DNA of 22,015 bases. Source: Chitinophagaceae bacterium. Lineage in GTDB: Bacteria; Bacteroidota; Bacteroidia; Chitinophagales; Chitinophagaceae. Under the pieces are notes generated by a model. The model was given only the letters and a program-made list of their open reading frames with translations. It had not been told where the DNA came from and ran no database searches. The DNA lies in NCBI GenBank assembly GCA_947468255.1, contig CANIMM010000018.1, positions 1 through 22,015 of the forward strand, given 5' to 3'. The stretch's first letter is position 1. Each line of letters starts with the position of its first letter. The position numbers and the translations under genes were made by a program. Shown here piece after piece: positions 1 through 8,633 of the stretch.

Positions 1-1923
1 ATGTCAACAGGTCCGGCCATCTCAAAACCGGTGATACGTGGATTGGGGTATAATCGGGTATTGACCATTAACGATGGAGTTCGCCAAGAAGGTCAGCAAT
101 GGGGGGATGAGCATGGTATTGAAATCGATGAATCAAGTGTAAATAAAGTAGAAATTCTAAAAGGGCCCGCATCGCTTATTTACGGCAGTGATGCAATGGC
201 TGGCGTAATCAATATCATCACCAATGTTCCGGTCGAAAATAATACGGTGAAAGCGAATGTGTTTACCAATTACCAGACTAACAATCATGCAAGAACGCTG
301 AATGCAAATCTTGCCGGAAATCTACAAGGGATTAACTGGAATTTGTACGGTTCTACATTGGCAGCAGCTGATTATCAGAATAAATACGATGGGAAAGTCT
401 TTAATTCAAAATACAATCAACATAATTTTGGCGGCTATGCCGGATACAACGGCAGCTGGGGATTCAGCCATTTATTATTTAGCAGTTTTAATTTGAAAGC
501 AGGGTTGGTAGAGGGCGAAAGGGACGCTCAAGGATATTTTATAAAACCGATTGTTGGTGGCGGTGAAGCAAGGGCTACAGCGGAAGACTTTAGTAGTAGT
601 ATACCTCAAATTCCCTATCAAAATATAAGACATAATAAATTAGCGCTGGATAATAGCATTCAACTTGGAAAAAACAGATTGGCCTTCAATATTGGTTATC
701 AGCAAAACCAGCGGCAAGAATTTGGTAATGTGGATATTCCTCAGGAGTCCTCACTATACTTTGATTTAAGGACAATTACTTATACCGTACAATTTCATTG
801 CAAGGAAATCAATGGCTGGTCCACCTCATTTGGGCTTAATGGAATGGACCAAAAAAATTCCAATAAAGGAATGGAACAGTTAATACCAGATTACCAATTG
901 TTTGATATTGGCAGTTATTTTTTCACCAAAAAAACAATTCATAAGGTAACAGTAAGTGGCGGTACCCGCTATGATAATCGAACTATTCAGGCGGAAGATT
1001 TATTAGCCGGAAGCAGTGTAAAGGGCGTTGGCTTTAATACATCTTTTGGTAATTTTTCGGGTAGTATGGGAATGGCTGCTGAATTATCAAGTCAACTGAT
1101 TTTTAAATTAAATGCTGCAAGAGGCTTTAGGGCGCCTAGTATATCAGAGCTTGCTTCCAACGGGGCACATGAAGGTACCATTCGTTACGAATATGGGGAT
1201 GCGCATTTAAAAAGTGAGACTAGCACGCAACTGGATGCTAGTGCTGATTTTACTACTGAGCATATTTCAATAGGGGTAGCTGCGTATAATAATAGCTTTC
1301 AAAATTTTATTTTTTATAGAAAATTGCAGGCTGTCCAGGGTGGAGATTCAACCTTGGAAGTGAATGGAAAAATGCTGGATGCATTTAAATTTGATCAGCG
1401 AAAAGCCAGCCTCTATGGATTGGAAGCTTCTGTCGATATCCATCCCCATCCATTGGATTGGCTGCATATCCAAAATGTATTTTCGTTGGTTGCCGGGCGT
1501 TTGAGCGAAGCCGTTTCGGATTCAAAATTTTTACCATTTATCCCTGCTCCCCGCTTAATTACCGAGTGTAGAATCGATGTTAAAAAATACAAGAAAACAA
1601 TTCGAAATTTTTACATGAAACTTGAATTAGATAATACATTTGCTCAAAAAAATATTTTTTCTGCTTACAATACAGAAACAGTAACGGCTTCCTATACCTT
1701 ACTAAATACGGCTTTGGGAGCCGAATTCGTTTCGAAAAAAGGCGTTAGTTTATTTACCCTAAACCTGGTGTGTAGCAACCTGGGAGATGTAGCGTATCAA
1801 AATCATTTGAGCCGATTAAAATATGCATCCGAAAATATGGTCACCGGCAGAATGGGGGTATTTAATATGGGACGCAATTTTAGTGTAAAAGTTAATATTC
1901 CATTAAACTTTACAGTAAAATGA
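1..1923 (+). CDS. TonB-dependent outer-membrane receptor, 5'-truncated
   Basis: This is the C-terminal 640 residues of a TonB-dependent receptor, an outer-membrane beta-barrel that imports a ligand using energy from TonB-ExbB-ExbD. The frame is open from base 1 and begins inside the plug domain: residues 11-20 (VIRGLGYNRV), the DGVRQEGQQWGDEHG stretch near 26-40, and VEILKGPASLIYG near 51-63 are typical second-half plug motifs. The ATG at position 1 is therefore almost certainly internal. The signal peptide, any carboxypeptidase-like N-terminal domain, the TonB box and the first half of the plug lie outside the window. The rest is barrel with alternating strands and a conserved RGFRAPSISEL segment near 376-386. 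It closes with GRNFSVKVNIPL near the end, a usual C-terminal strand. The ligand cannot be read from the sequence; metal chelate or siderophore is only a guess. No partner SusD gene follows, which argues against a glycan-uptake SusCD pair. Confidence 0.93.
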   Translation: MSTGPAISKPVIRGLGYNRVLTINDGVRQEGQQWGDEHGIEIDESSVNKVEILKGPASLIYGSDAMAGVINIITNVPVENNTVKANVFTNYQTNNHARTLNANLAGNLQGINWNLYGSTLAAADYQNKYDGKVFNSKYNQHNFGGYAGYNGSWGFSHLLFSSFNLKAGLVEGERDAQGYFIKPIVGGGEARATAEDFSSSIPQIPYQNIRHNKLALDNSIQLGKNRLAFNIGYQQNQRQEFGNVDIPQESSLYFDLRTITYTVQFHCKEINGWSTSFGLNGMDQKNSNKGMEQLIPDYQLFDIGSYFFTKKTIHKVTVSGGTRYDNRTIQAEDLLAGSSVKGVGFNTSFGNFSGSMGMAAELSSQLIFKLNAARGFRAPSISELASNGAHEGTIRYEYGDAHLKSETSTQLDASADFTTEHISIGVAAYNNSFQNFIFYRKLQAVQGGDSTLEVNGKMLDAFKFDQRKASLYGLEASVDIHPHPLDWLHIQNVFSLVAGRLSEAVSDSKFLPFIPAPRLITECRIDVKKYKKTIRNFYMKLELDNTFAQKNIFSAYNTETVTASYTLLNTALGAEFVSKKGVSLFTLNLVCSNLGDVAYQNHLSRLKYASENMVTGRMGVFNMGRNFSVKVNIPLNFTVK

Positions 1924-2031
1924 AAATTGAAAAGTAAATCCTTTTTTCAGAAAAGATGAATTGACTGGCTAAAATAATTTTTACCAATCTAAGCAGTTAA
2001 CTTGCAGTCTTTATATATCAATTAGGTTACT

Positions 2032-2661
2032 ATGCATTTAAAAAAAATAGGTATTGTTTTCTTTGTAAGCTGCTGCTGCTCATTTCATGCTTTGGCGCAA
2101 AATGCGGATATCAATATATTGAAATCTATCAATCAGTCAGAAACTTCGTTTAAAAATAATTTCTTTAAGGGAACCGCAGAAAGTGTAACAATTTTTAATA
2201 TTGCAGCTCCAGTGAGCTTGCTTACTGCAGGTATTATTCGGCATGATAAGCAATTGCAAAAAGATGCGCTTTACATGGCAGGAGGGTTTGTCGTATCGAG
2301 CATTGTTACCCAGAGTATGAAGCGAATTATACAACGTGATAGACCTTTTGTAACGTATCCTTTTATAGTAAAGCGGGATGTGGGAGGTAGTTATTCTTTT
2401 CCTTCCGGTCATACTTCTGCTGCTTTTTGTACGGCCACTTCCCTTAGTTTGCTTTTTCCAAAATGGTATGTAATCGTTCCTTCTTATTTGTATGCCGCTA
2501 CCGTGGGCTATGCAAGAATGTACCAAGGGGTTCATTACCCTTCAGATGTGCTGGCAGGGGCAGTAGTAGGTGCGGGGAGCGCCTGGTTATCCTATAAAGT
2601 GGAAAAATGGATGGATAAAAAACATCAACCAAATAAAAAACCAACTCCCGCTTTGTTATGA
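2032..2661 (+). CDS. PAP2-superfamily phosphatase (canonical motifs)
   Basis: This 209-residue protein is a membrane or periplasmic phosphatase of the PAP2 (type 2 phosphatidic acid phosphatase) superfamily. An N-terminal signal sequence (residues 1-22, ending ALAQ) is followed by several hydrophobic segments. All three catalytic motifs are intact: K97-x6-R104-P105, P124-S-G-H127, and R162-x5-H168-x3-D172. Members act on lipid phosphates such as phosphatidate, undecaprenyl diphosphate or lipid A phosphates; the substrate here cannot be told. The stop overlaps the start of the next gene (ATGA, 2658-2661), so the two are probably translationally coupled. It lies about 110 bases downstream of the receptor gene; whether they are co-transcribed is unclear. 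Confidence 0.9.
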   Translation: MHLKKIGIVFFVSCCCSFHALAQNADINILKSINQSETSFKNNFFKGTAESVTIFNIAAPVSLLTAGIIRHDKQLQKDALYMAGGFVVSSIVTQSMKRIIQRDRPFVTYPFIVKRDVGGSYSFPSGHTSAAFCTATSLSLLFPKWYVIVPSYLYAATVGYARMYQGVHYPSDVLAGAVVGAGSAWLSYKVEKWMDKKHQPNKKPTPALL

Positions 2662-3596
2662 TAAAAAAATGTGTTGGTCTGCTAGTTATGCTGCTTCCGA
2701 TTTTTGTTGGGGCCCAAAGTACTGTGGATACAATTCCCCTTGCTCGAAACACTATTTACTCGATTTCCAAGCAGCCCATCTATTTTGAAAAGAGCGGTGA
2801 TTCTTTTACCTGTAAAAAACCTAGAACCTTCGATTTCGTTACCCATATACCAGCGGATGCATTGGGTTATATTGGGCATTCTTTTAAAAAGGAGAATTTA
2901 AAAAAATTGGGGTTTGTAGCAGCCGCTACTGGGTTGTTGCTGATATTTGACCAACGCATCACGAACGGAGTTCAAAGCTTTGGAAATAGCCATTGTATTG
3001 CTGGGAGGGAGTCACTGGCTCCATTGATACAGGTAAAGCTATTTGGAAAAAACACCATTTTAATGAAGTGGCCCAAAAATGTCAATACTGCATTTTATAA
3101 TTTGGGACAAGGGTCATCGGTAGTTTATATGGCTGCAGGTTTTCTCATTGCGGGTAAAATCAAAAAAGATCCAAGGGCATTACAAACGGCCAGCCAGCTA
3201 GTGGAATCATTTCTTGCGCTTGGGGTAGGCACCCAATTAATTAAATATAGTACTGGAAGGGAAAATCCTTCGGATGCAACGGTGGCGGGTGGACGTTGGA
3301 GACCATTCCCTACAATGAGTAATTTTCAAAATCATAAGCCCGTTTATGATGCCTTTCCATCGGGCCATCTGGCAACTTTTGTAAGCGCCATTACCATCGT
3401 GTCTGAAAATTATCCCCGAAAACGCTGGATAAAGCCTGTCGGCTATAGCATAGCAGGTCTATTAAGTCTCTCCATGGTCAACAATGGTGTGCATTGGGCT
3501 TCTGATTTTCCACTGGGCTTTGCTATTGGATATGGCTATGGTAAATACATCGCTAAAAGGAATAAACATGTATTGCATACGCCTGCTAATTTATAA
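2658..3596 (+). CDS. PAP2-superfamily protein with altered phosphate-binding motifs
   Basis: This 312-residue protein has a signal peptide (residues 1-20, ending GAQ), an N-terminal extension of about 150 residues, and a C-terminal PAP2 domain. Motif 2 (P234-S-G-H237) and the motif 3 histidine and aspartate (H279, D283) are present. The expected arginine of motif 1 is Asn203 (K196-YSTGRE-N-P), and the motif 3 arginine six residues before H279 is Met273. These two arginines normally hold the phosphate, so activity may be altered or lost. A subfamily variant with this pattern is also plausible, since a nearby Arg201 might substitute. The start overlaps the previous PAP2 gene by four bases, so the two products may work on related substrates. 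The PAP2 fold assignment is firm; catalytic competence is not. Confidence 0.85.
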   Translation: MIKKCVGLLVMLLPIFVGAQSTVDTIPLARNTIYSISKQPIYFEKSGDSFTCKKPRTFDFVTHIPADALGYIGHSFKKENLKKLGFVAAATGLLLIFDQRITNGVQSFGNSHCIAGRESLAPLIQVKLFGKNTILMKWPKNVNTAFYNLGQGSSVVYMAAGFLIAGKIKKDPRALQTASQLVESFLALGVGTQLIKYSTGRENPSDATVAGGRWRPFPTMSNFQNHKPVYDAFPSGHLATFVSAITIVSENYPRKRWIKPVGYSIAGLLSLSMVNNGVHWASDFPLGFAIGYGYGKYIAKRNKHVLHTPANL

Positions 3597-3641
3597 AGGG
3601 TAATTGATGTTTTTAAACAATTTGTTGTGTAATTTCAATGG

Positions 3642-4082
3642 ATGTTAGAAATATCTATTAATACACCCGCATTACTTTTTCCGGCTATCACCTTGTTGAT
3701 GCTGGCCTATACCAATCGTTTTTTATCACTGGCCGCCTTGGTTAGAAAATTACACATTGAATATAATCGAGGTGAAAAAGAAAAAAACATTCTCAACCAG
3801 ATCAAAAGCATTCGTACTCGCCTGAATTTAATACGCTATATGCAAAGTTTTAGCGTTTTGAGTTTTTTATGTTGTGTATTGTGTATGTATTTGATTTTCC
3901 GAAATTGGATGGTGATGGCACACTGGGTATTTGCTTTCAGCTTATTATTTTTGCTGCTTTCCATTGTGCTTTCACTGATAGAAATTAATAAAAGTACAAA
4001 GGCTCTTGAGCTGCAGTTGAGTGATATCGAAGAATTATCTGAAGGAAATATTTTCAAAGATATTTTTAAGGCAGATGGATAG
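3642..4082 (+). CDS. DUF2721 family integral membrane protein
   Basis: This 146-residue inner-membrane protein resembles the DUF2721 family, whose function is unknown. It has a hydrophobic N-terminal segment (about residues 9-31) containing PALLFPAITLLMLAYTNRF. A basic, charged stretch follows (about 33-65), then two closely spaced membrane segments (about 68-88 and 92-115), and an acidic amphipathic tail. The length fits the family. An ATG four bases upstream (3638) is in another frame, which leaves 3642 as the start. It follows the PAP2 pair by 45 bases on the same strand, so it may be transcribed with them. Just past its stop lies the heptamer-repeat palindrome, which separates it from the convergent DUF983 gene. 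Confidence 0.75.
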   Translation: MLEISINTPALLFPAITLLMLAYTNRFLSLAALVRKLHIEYNRGEKEKNILNQIKSIRTRLNLIRYMQSFSVLSFLCCVLCMYLIFRNWMVMAHWVFAFSLLFLLLSIVLSLIEINKSTKALELQLSDIEELSEGNIFKDIFKADG

Positions 4083-4086
4083 GGAA

Positions 4087-4164
4087 TGGTGAATGGTCAA
4101 TGGTGAATGGTCAATGGTGAAAAAATGTTCGCGTTTTGCGCATTCACCATTGACCATTCACCAT
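4087..4164. repeat. Heptamer repeat forming a 22-bp perfect palindrome between convergent genes
   Basis: Five tandem heptamers of TGGTGAA/TGGTCAA (4087-4121, in strict alternation) are followed, after a 21-base spacer, by three inverted copies (4143-4163). Positions 4100-4121 pair perfectly with 4143-4164, giving a 22-bp stem. Because the left side carries an extra 14-base duplication, 4086-4107 can pair with the same right arm in a second register. It fills the gap between two convergent stop codons (4082 and 4166). There is no U-tract, so a classical intrinsic terminator is not evident, although the hairpin could still block transcription from both sides. It may be a dispersed extragenic palindromic repeat. 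Confidence 0.85.
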
Positions 4165-4165
4165 A

Positions 4166-4618
4166 TTATTGTTTGTGATCAAATTCCACCGGCTTGGTTT
4201 CTTTGTAATTTTCATCAAAACTTACAAAGAAATAAAGGTACATTACCCTACTAAGGCGCATCATCCAGGGTTGTAATAACACCAGTAATACCCCGTTAAA
4301 ACCCAGCCAGTAAAACACCCTGTTATCTTCCGTCGACACGCCAATCAATACCATCCATGCCACAAAACTAGTGACGGATATAGCCACAGCCAGCGCATAA
4401 CTCACATAACCGGTACCATACCAGAAACCATTTTCAAGATCATATCGTTGTCCACATTCGGGACAATTGTCATACATGTCGAAAATATGGGAAAGCTTGA
4501 TTTTTTTGTAAGGATTCGGATGTTTAAACATAGGTCCACGCCTGCATCGGGGGCAGCGAGAAGTAAAGACACTCCAGAGATAGCCGGGTTTAGGACTTTT
4601 ATGTTCCATAGGCTGCAA
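4166..4618 (-). CDS. DUF983 family zinc-ribbon membrane protein
   Basis: This 150-residue protein belongs to the DUF983 family of small membrane proteins of unknown function. Near the N terminus it carries two paired-cysteine motifs, C22-P-R-C25 and C52-P-E-C55, which look like one zinc ribbon. The segment around residues 65-70 (GFWYGTGYVSYA) is the usual family signature. Two membrane segments follow (about 72-95 and 101-120). Translation could begin at Met1 or at Met4; Met1 is taken here. It lies downstream of the ABC exporter gene on the same strand with a gap of about 100 bases, and its 3' end faces the palindromic repeat. Confidence 0.85.
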   Translation of the reverse strand: MQPMEHKSPKPGYLWSVFTSRCPRCRRGPMFKHPNPYKKIKLSHIFDMYDNCPECGQRYDLENGFWYGTGYVSYALAVAISVTSFVAWMVLIGVSTEDNRVFYWLGFNGVLLVLLQPWMMRLSRVMYLYFFVSFDENYKETKPVEFDHKQ

Positions 4619-4715
4619 AGGTAGTCAAAAGAAAATCAACCATTTTTAATCTTGTAGATGGGTTGTAAATGATCTCTGATTTTATGATGTCTGATTTTAT
4701 TTTTTTTGAATGCGA

Positions 4716-6539
4716 CTAGGCCATTCCTTCGGAAATTTTCTTTCTTTCTCCAATTTGTTGGCGCCACATGGCGTAGTAAAGACCTTTTTCTTCTAGTAGC
4801 TTTTCATGCGTACCAGTTTCCACTACATCTCCTTTTTCTAATACATAGATTCTGTCGGCATGCATGATGGTGCTTAATCGATGGGCAATTAAAATAGAAA
4901 TTTGTTCTTTAGTGGTGGAAATATCCTTGATAGTATTGGTGATTTCTTCCTCTGTAAGGGAGTCGAGGGCCGAAGTAGCTTCATCGAAAATTAGCAGGTG
5001 TGGGTTTCTTAATAATGCACGTGCAATGGATAATCGTTGTTTTTCACCTCCGCTTAATTTAAGACCACCTTCACCAATCATCGTATCCAATCCTTTTTCA
5101 GCACGCGAAATCAAGTTGGCGCAACTAGCTTTTTGCAATACTTCATTGAGCGATTCTTCGCTTGCTGCAGGATTTACAAACAAAAGATTTTCTTTGATGG
5201 TTCCGCTAAATAAATTTGTGTCTTGTGTTACGAATCCGATTTGTTTTCTTAGGTCATCAAAATGGATCGTGTTTTCATCTAGTTTATTATAAAAAATATT
5301 TCCCTCTTGCGGACGATAAAGCCCTACTAATAATTTCATCAAAGTGGATTTGCCACTACCCGAAGGGCCAACAAAGGCAATGGTTTCTCCCACTTTTACA
5401 TCAAAGCTAATGTTGTCGATGGCTTTGTGAGAGGCTGTCTGGTGCTGGAATGAAACATGGTTGAAAGAAAGCGTTTCAATATTTCCCAGGGGAGCAGGGT
5501 TAGCAGGCTCTGTTTCTGGGGCTTTCTGCATTAGGTTGTTGAAGTTATTGAGGGAGGCTTCTGCTTCTCGGTAAGAAAGCAAGATATTTCCAATTTCCTG
5601 CAATGGACCAAAAATAAAGAAAGAAAAAACTTGCATCGTAACGAGTTGGCCTGCATCCATCTGATTATGAAAAATGAGCCACATTAAAATAAATAAAATC
5701 ACCTGTCGGAGGGTATTTACCATTGTCCCCTGTATAAAGCTGATACTTCTTACTCGCTTTACCTTGGTTAACTCAAGCCCTAATATTTTATAGGTGTTTT
5801 TATTGAGTCGGTCTACCTCCTGTTTGGTAAGTCCGAGGCTTTTAACCAGTTCAATATTGCGCAGCGATTCAGTGGTGGATCCAGCAAGCGAAGTAGTTTG
5901 ACTAACAATGTTTTTTTGAATGGATTTAACTTTTTTACTGAGCAAGTTGGTGATAAAAGTTAAGGTTACAATGCCGACTAAATAGGCTACCGGAATTCGC
6001 CAGTTGATAAACATGGCTGCATATACAAAAACAAATACTACGCCCACCATTATCCCAAAAAGTACATTGATAAAGCTGATCATGAATTTTTCTACATCGG
6101 TTCTTACTTTGGTTAAAATGGACAAAGTTTCACCGCTCCGTTGGTCTTCAAATTGTTGATAGGGAAGTTTCATGGCATGTTGAAGACCATCTGTAAAAAC
6201 ACGTGCTCCGAATTTCTGGATGATTACATTTAAAAAATAATCTTGGAAGTTCTTGGCAACCCGGCTCACCATGGCAACGGATATGGAGAACAAAAGGATA
6301 TAAAATACCCCTAAGTGTAAATAAGGGGTACCCTTTTTAGTAATCCATTCATAGTTCCAGAAAAACATTGTCCAATCGAATTTCCCTGTCGGTACGGATT
6401 GTTGTTCATTGGCCAAATTTACCATTTTACCTAGTAAAATTGGGTCTATTAGGGAAAATCCAATATTGATGCCGGCTAGTACCAACGTTAGAATAACCAG
6501 CCATTTATAGGGTTGTAAGTATTTCAGTAAAATCTTCAT
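4716..6539 (-). CDS. ABC exporter, fused permease-ATPase (MsbA/MDR type)
   Basis: This is a half-size ABC exporter with an N-terminal six-helix membrane domain (about residues 1-330) and a C-terminal ATPase. I start it at the ATG at 6539 (607 residues), because the sequence from there (MKILLKYLQPYKWL) looks like a normal family N terminus. The 15-residue extension from 6584 does not. In this numbering Walker A is GPSGSGKST at 391-399, the ABC signature LSGGEKQ at 495-501, Walker B LLIFDE at 515-520, and the switch histidine is H553. All are intact, so it should be an active homodimeric exporter. Candidate substrates are lipids, lipid-linked oligosaccharides or drugs; none can be chosen. It diverges from the glycosyltransferase island, with about 230 bases between the two starts. 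Confidence 0.92.
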   Translation of the reverse strand: MKILLKYLQPYKWLVILTLVLAGINIGFSLIDPILLGKMVNLANEQQSVPTGKFDWTMFFWNYEWITKKGTPYLHLGVFYILLFSISVAMVSRVAKNFQDYFLNVIIQKFGARVFTDGLQHAMKLPYQQFEDQRSGETLSILTKVRTDVEKFMISFINVLFGIMVGVVFVFVYAAMFINWRIPVAYLVGIVTLTFITNLLSKKVKSIQKNIVSQTTSLAGSTTESLRNIELVKSLGLTKQEVDRLNKNTYKILGLELTKVKRVRSISFIQGTMVNTLRQVILFILMWLIFHNQMDAGQLVTMQVFSFFIFGPLQEIGNILLSYREAEASLNNFNNLMQKAPETEPANPAPLGNIETLSFNHVSFQHQTASHKAIDNISFDVKVGETIAFVGPSGSGKSTLMKLLVGLYRPQEGNIFYNKLDENTIHFDDLRKQIGFVTQDTNLFSGTIKENLLFVNPAASEESLNEVLQKASCANLISRAEKGLDTMIGEGGLKLSGGEKQRLSIARALLRNPHLLIFDEATSALDSLTEEEITNTIKDISTTKEQISILIAHRLSTIMHADRIYVLEKGDVVETGTHEKLLEEKGLYYAMWRQQIGERKKISEGMA

Positions 6540-6769
6540 TGTAAAAAAGGGGTAAATTATATCCGATAATTTTTTATCTAACAAATATCATACAAGTTTG
6601 TTAAAAATGACAAGATTACTGTTTTTGATATTTTATTTTTTGAATATAATGGAGGGTTTTCAAAATCATCTTGCCCTCTAAATAGCAGCTGACATTGCTT
6701 ACAGTGGCTATTTTATAATTATTTATATGTCAAAATAATTTCGGTTCTTTGACTCTTATATTATAAAAA

Positions 6770-7678
6770 ATGAAGATTAGCGCATTTACCTATGTCAGAA
6801 ATGGCAACACTTTTGGCTATCCCTTTATAGAATCCATTAAAAGTCTGTTACCTATAGTAGATGAATATATCGTTGTAGTGGGAGATAGTACAGATGGAAC
6901 CAGGGAAGCAGTGGAGCAAATTGGAGATAGCAAGATTACAATAGTAGATACTATTTGGGATGATACTTTGCGAAAAGGCGGAAAGGTATTTGCACAACAG
7001 GCTAATATTGGTTTGGATAGTGCAAGCGGCGAAAGCGACTGGCTTTTTCACCTTCAGGCAGATGAGGTGATTCATGAAAAAGATTTGCCTATTATTCAAC
7101 AAACGCTAGCGGAAAATCTCTTCAATAAAAAAGTAGATGGTTTTTTATTACGCTTTATTAATTTTTTTGGCGATTTCAACCACTATTGCCCCTCCCGCAG
7201 ATTCCATCAGCGGGAGATACGGATCATTCGAAATGACCGATCTATTCGAAGTTATAAGGATTCAATGGGCTTTAGGAAATTTGTTGCTCCTCAAAAAATA
7301 AACGAAAAAGGCACCAAACTTTTGGTAAAGCAAATGGAGGCAACCGTTTACCATTATAGCTGGGCTAAGCCCCCCCAAAAACAAAAAGAAAAAAATATTG
7401 AATTTGGGAAAAAGTATCACCCTACCGATGATTTTATAAAAGATTTTGAAGCGCGTCATGGGGATGCATACGATTACCGTGAGTATGATTATTTGAATGT
7501 CTTCACCGGAACCCACCCTGCGGCAATTCAGCAGGTGGTAAAAGCACAGGATTGGGAATTCAGCTATGATCCCTCCAAAAATAATATGAGCAGAAAGGAA
7601 AAAGTTATGAAATTGCTGGAAATGCTTACGGGCAAACAGTTTTTCATTTATAAGAATTACAAGGTATTGAAGGGTTGA
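6770..7678 (+). CDS. Glycosyltransferase family 2 protein
   Basis: This 302-residue cytoplasmic enzyme has an N-terminal GT-A domain of the family 2 type. It starts with the strand MKISAFTYVRNG and continues with a nucleotide-binding segment VVVGDSTDGTRE near 36-45. The metal-site equivalent is QADE at 96-99, in place of a classical DxD. The C-terminal half carries a basic region (RRFHQREIRIIRN near 144-155) and an aromatic tail. It transfers a sugar from an activated donor to an acceptor; neither can be identified. It is the first gene of the glycan island and is read away from the ABC exporter. A run of seven C at 7370-7376 sits in the coding sequence. Confidence 0.85.
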   Translation: MKISAFTYVRNGNTFGYPFIESIKSLLPIVDEYIVVVGDSTDGTREAVEQIGDSKITIVDTIWDDTLRKGGKVFAQQANIGLDSASGESDWLFHLQADEVIHEKDLPIIQQTLAENLFNKKVDGFLLRFINFFGDFNHYCPSRRFHQREIRIIRNDRSIRSYKDSMGFRKFVAPQKINEKGTKLLVKQMEATVYHYSWAKPPQKQKEKNIEFGKKYHPTDDFIKDFEARHGDAYDYREYDYLNVFTGTHPAAIQQVVKAQDWEFSYDPSKNNMSRKEKVMKLLEMLTGKQFFIYKNYKVLKG

Positions 7679-7826
7679 TTTACCTTCTTGTATTGCGGGG
7701 TACGAAATGCCTGCATAGATTTTTTACTCCAACGCATGTTGTATTCATTTTTTTGATTTTTGGACGGGAACGAGGGGTAAAAGATATGATAGCACTTTTT
7801 TATTGAATTTACATAAAATTAGAATT

Positions 7827-8606
7827 ATGGTTACATTTGAAACAAAAGTTTGGGAAAATGATTGGGAGTATGTTTTAAAAGGGGATTACCTAGCTAAAAT
7901 GATTGCTAATTGTAATTTTAATTTCACTAAAAAGCATGTTATTATAAACAATGTAAAAAACAGAATTCTTGTTGAAAAATTGTGTGAACAAAAAATAAAA
8001 GAGGGCATTATAGATAATTATTTTGTAGTGGATGATTATGAATCTGAAGTGTTGAATCATTTTGATTTGACCATAGACAGTTTTAAAGGTGGGTATTGTT
8101 ATTCCAGTGCTGAATTAGTAGGAATATATATCTGCGAAACCGAATATTTGTTACACTTTTCGAGTGATTCTTTTCCTGTAAACAATAAAGTCACTTGGAT
8201 TGATTCGGCTTTGGATATTATGAATTTAAACCCCCATATTCTTGTTGCCAATCCAACATGGAATAACAAGTTTGAAGAAGCAAAAATTGAGTCATTTGAT
8301 GAAATCAATGACTTTTATGTAGGTTATGGATTTTCAGACCAAGTCTACTTAATAAGAAAAACGGATTTTTTTAAAAGAATTTACCATGAAAAAAATAGCG
8401 CATCTGATCGGTATCCAAAATATGGAGGAGAATTATTTGAAAAAAGAGTGGATTCGTTTATGAGAAACAACGAGAAATTAAGAATAACACATAAGGGTTC
8501 TTCTTATATTTCTGCTAATTTTCCTGCAGATTGGTTTTCAAGAAAAATATTGAGAAAATACATTTCGAGTCAACGAATTAATAAAATGTTATCAGTTAAA
8601 GATTAA
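7827..8606 (+). CDS. Uncharacterised protein in glycan island, possible GT-A glycosyltransferase
   Basis: I do not recognise a named family for this 259-residue protein. The open frame can be extended to a TTG at 7803, but the ATG at 7827 gives a natural N-terminal beta strand (MVTFETKVWENDW) and is preferred. There is no signal peptide and no membrane segment. Features that suggest a GT-A fold are the opening strand, a YLLHFSSDS segment at 108-115 where a DxD motif would lie, a WN-containing segment ANPTWN at 141-146, GFSDQVYLIR at 168-177, and a GGELFEKR block at 200-207. The last resembles the acidic GGxD/E loop near the end of many GT-A domains. Its place between glycosyltransferase genes supports the idea, but function is inferred. 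Its DNA is very AT-rich (12 G/C in the 60 bases at 7921-7980). Confidence 0.6.
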   Translation: MVTFETKVWENDWEYVLKGDYLAKMIANCNFNFTKKHVIINNVKNRILVEKLCEQKIKEGIIDNYFVVDDYESEVLNHFDLTIDSFKGGYCYSSAELVGIYICETEYLLHFSSDSFPVNNKVTWIDSALDIMNLNPHILVANPTWNNKFEEAKIESFDEINDFYVGYGFSDQVYLIRKTDFFKRIYHEKNSASDRYPKYGGELFEKRVDSFMRNNEKLRITHKGSSYISANFPADWFSRKILRKYISSQRINKMLSVKD

Positions 8607-8621
8607 ATAAAATTCCAAAAC

Positions 8622-8626
8622 GGAGG
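8622..8626 (+). promoter_or_regulatory. Strong Shine-Dalgarno sequence before a small open frame
   Basis: GGAGG at 8622-8626 lies seven bases before the ATG at 8634. The other starts in this window that I inspected show no such clear ribosome-binding site, as is usual in Bacteroidota, so this one stands out. It is the main reason for listing the small open frame that follows. Confidence 0.35.
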
Positions 8627-8633
8627 TAATGAT

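Noticed and set aside
1..1923. The ATG at base 1 as a true start of the receptor gene.
   Set aside because: It lies within the plug domain; the signal peptide and TonB box would be missing, so the gene is cut by the window edge.
6736..6743. TAATTTCG upstream of the first glycosyltransferase as a -7 element.
   Set aside because: One mismatch to TAnnTTTG and no -33 box at the right distance; too weak in AT-rich DNA.
7803..7826. TTG start giving eight extra residues to the uncharacterised 259-residue protein.
   Set aside because: The ATG at 7827 begins a natural beta strand, and the extra residues look untranslated.
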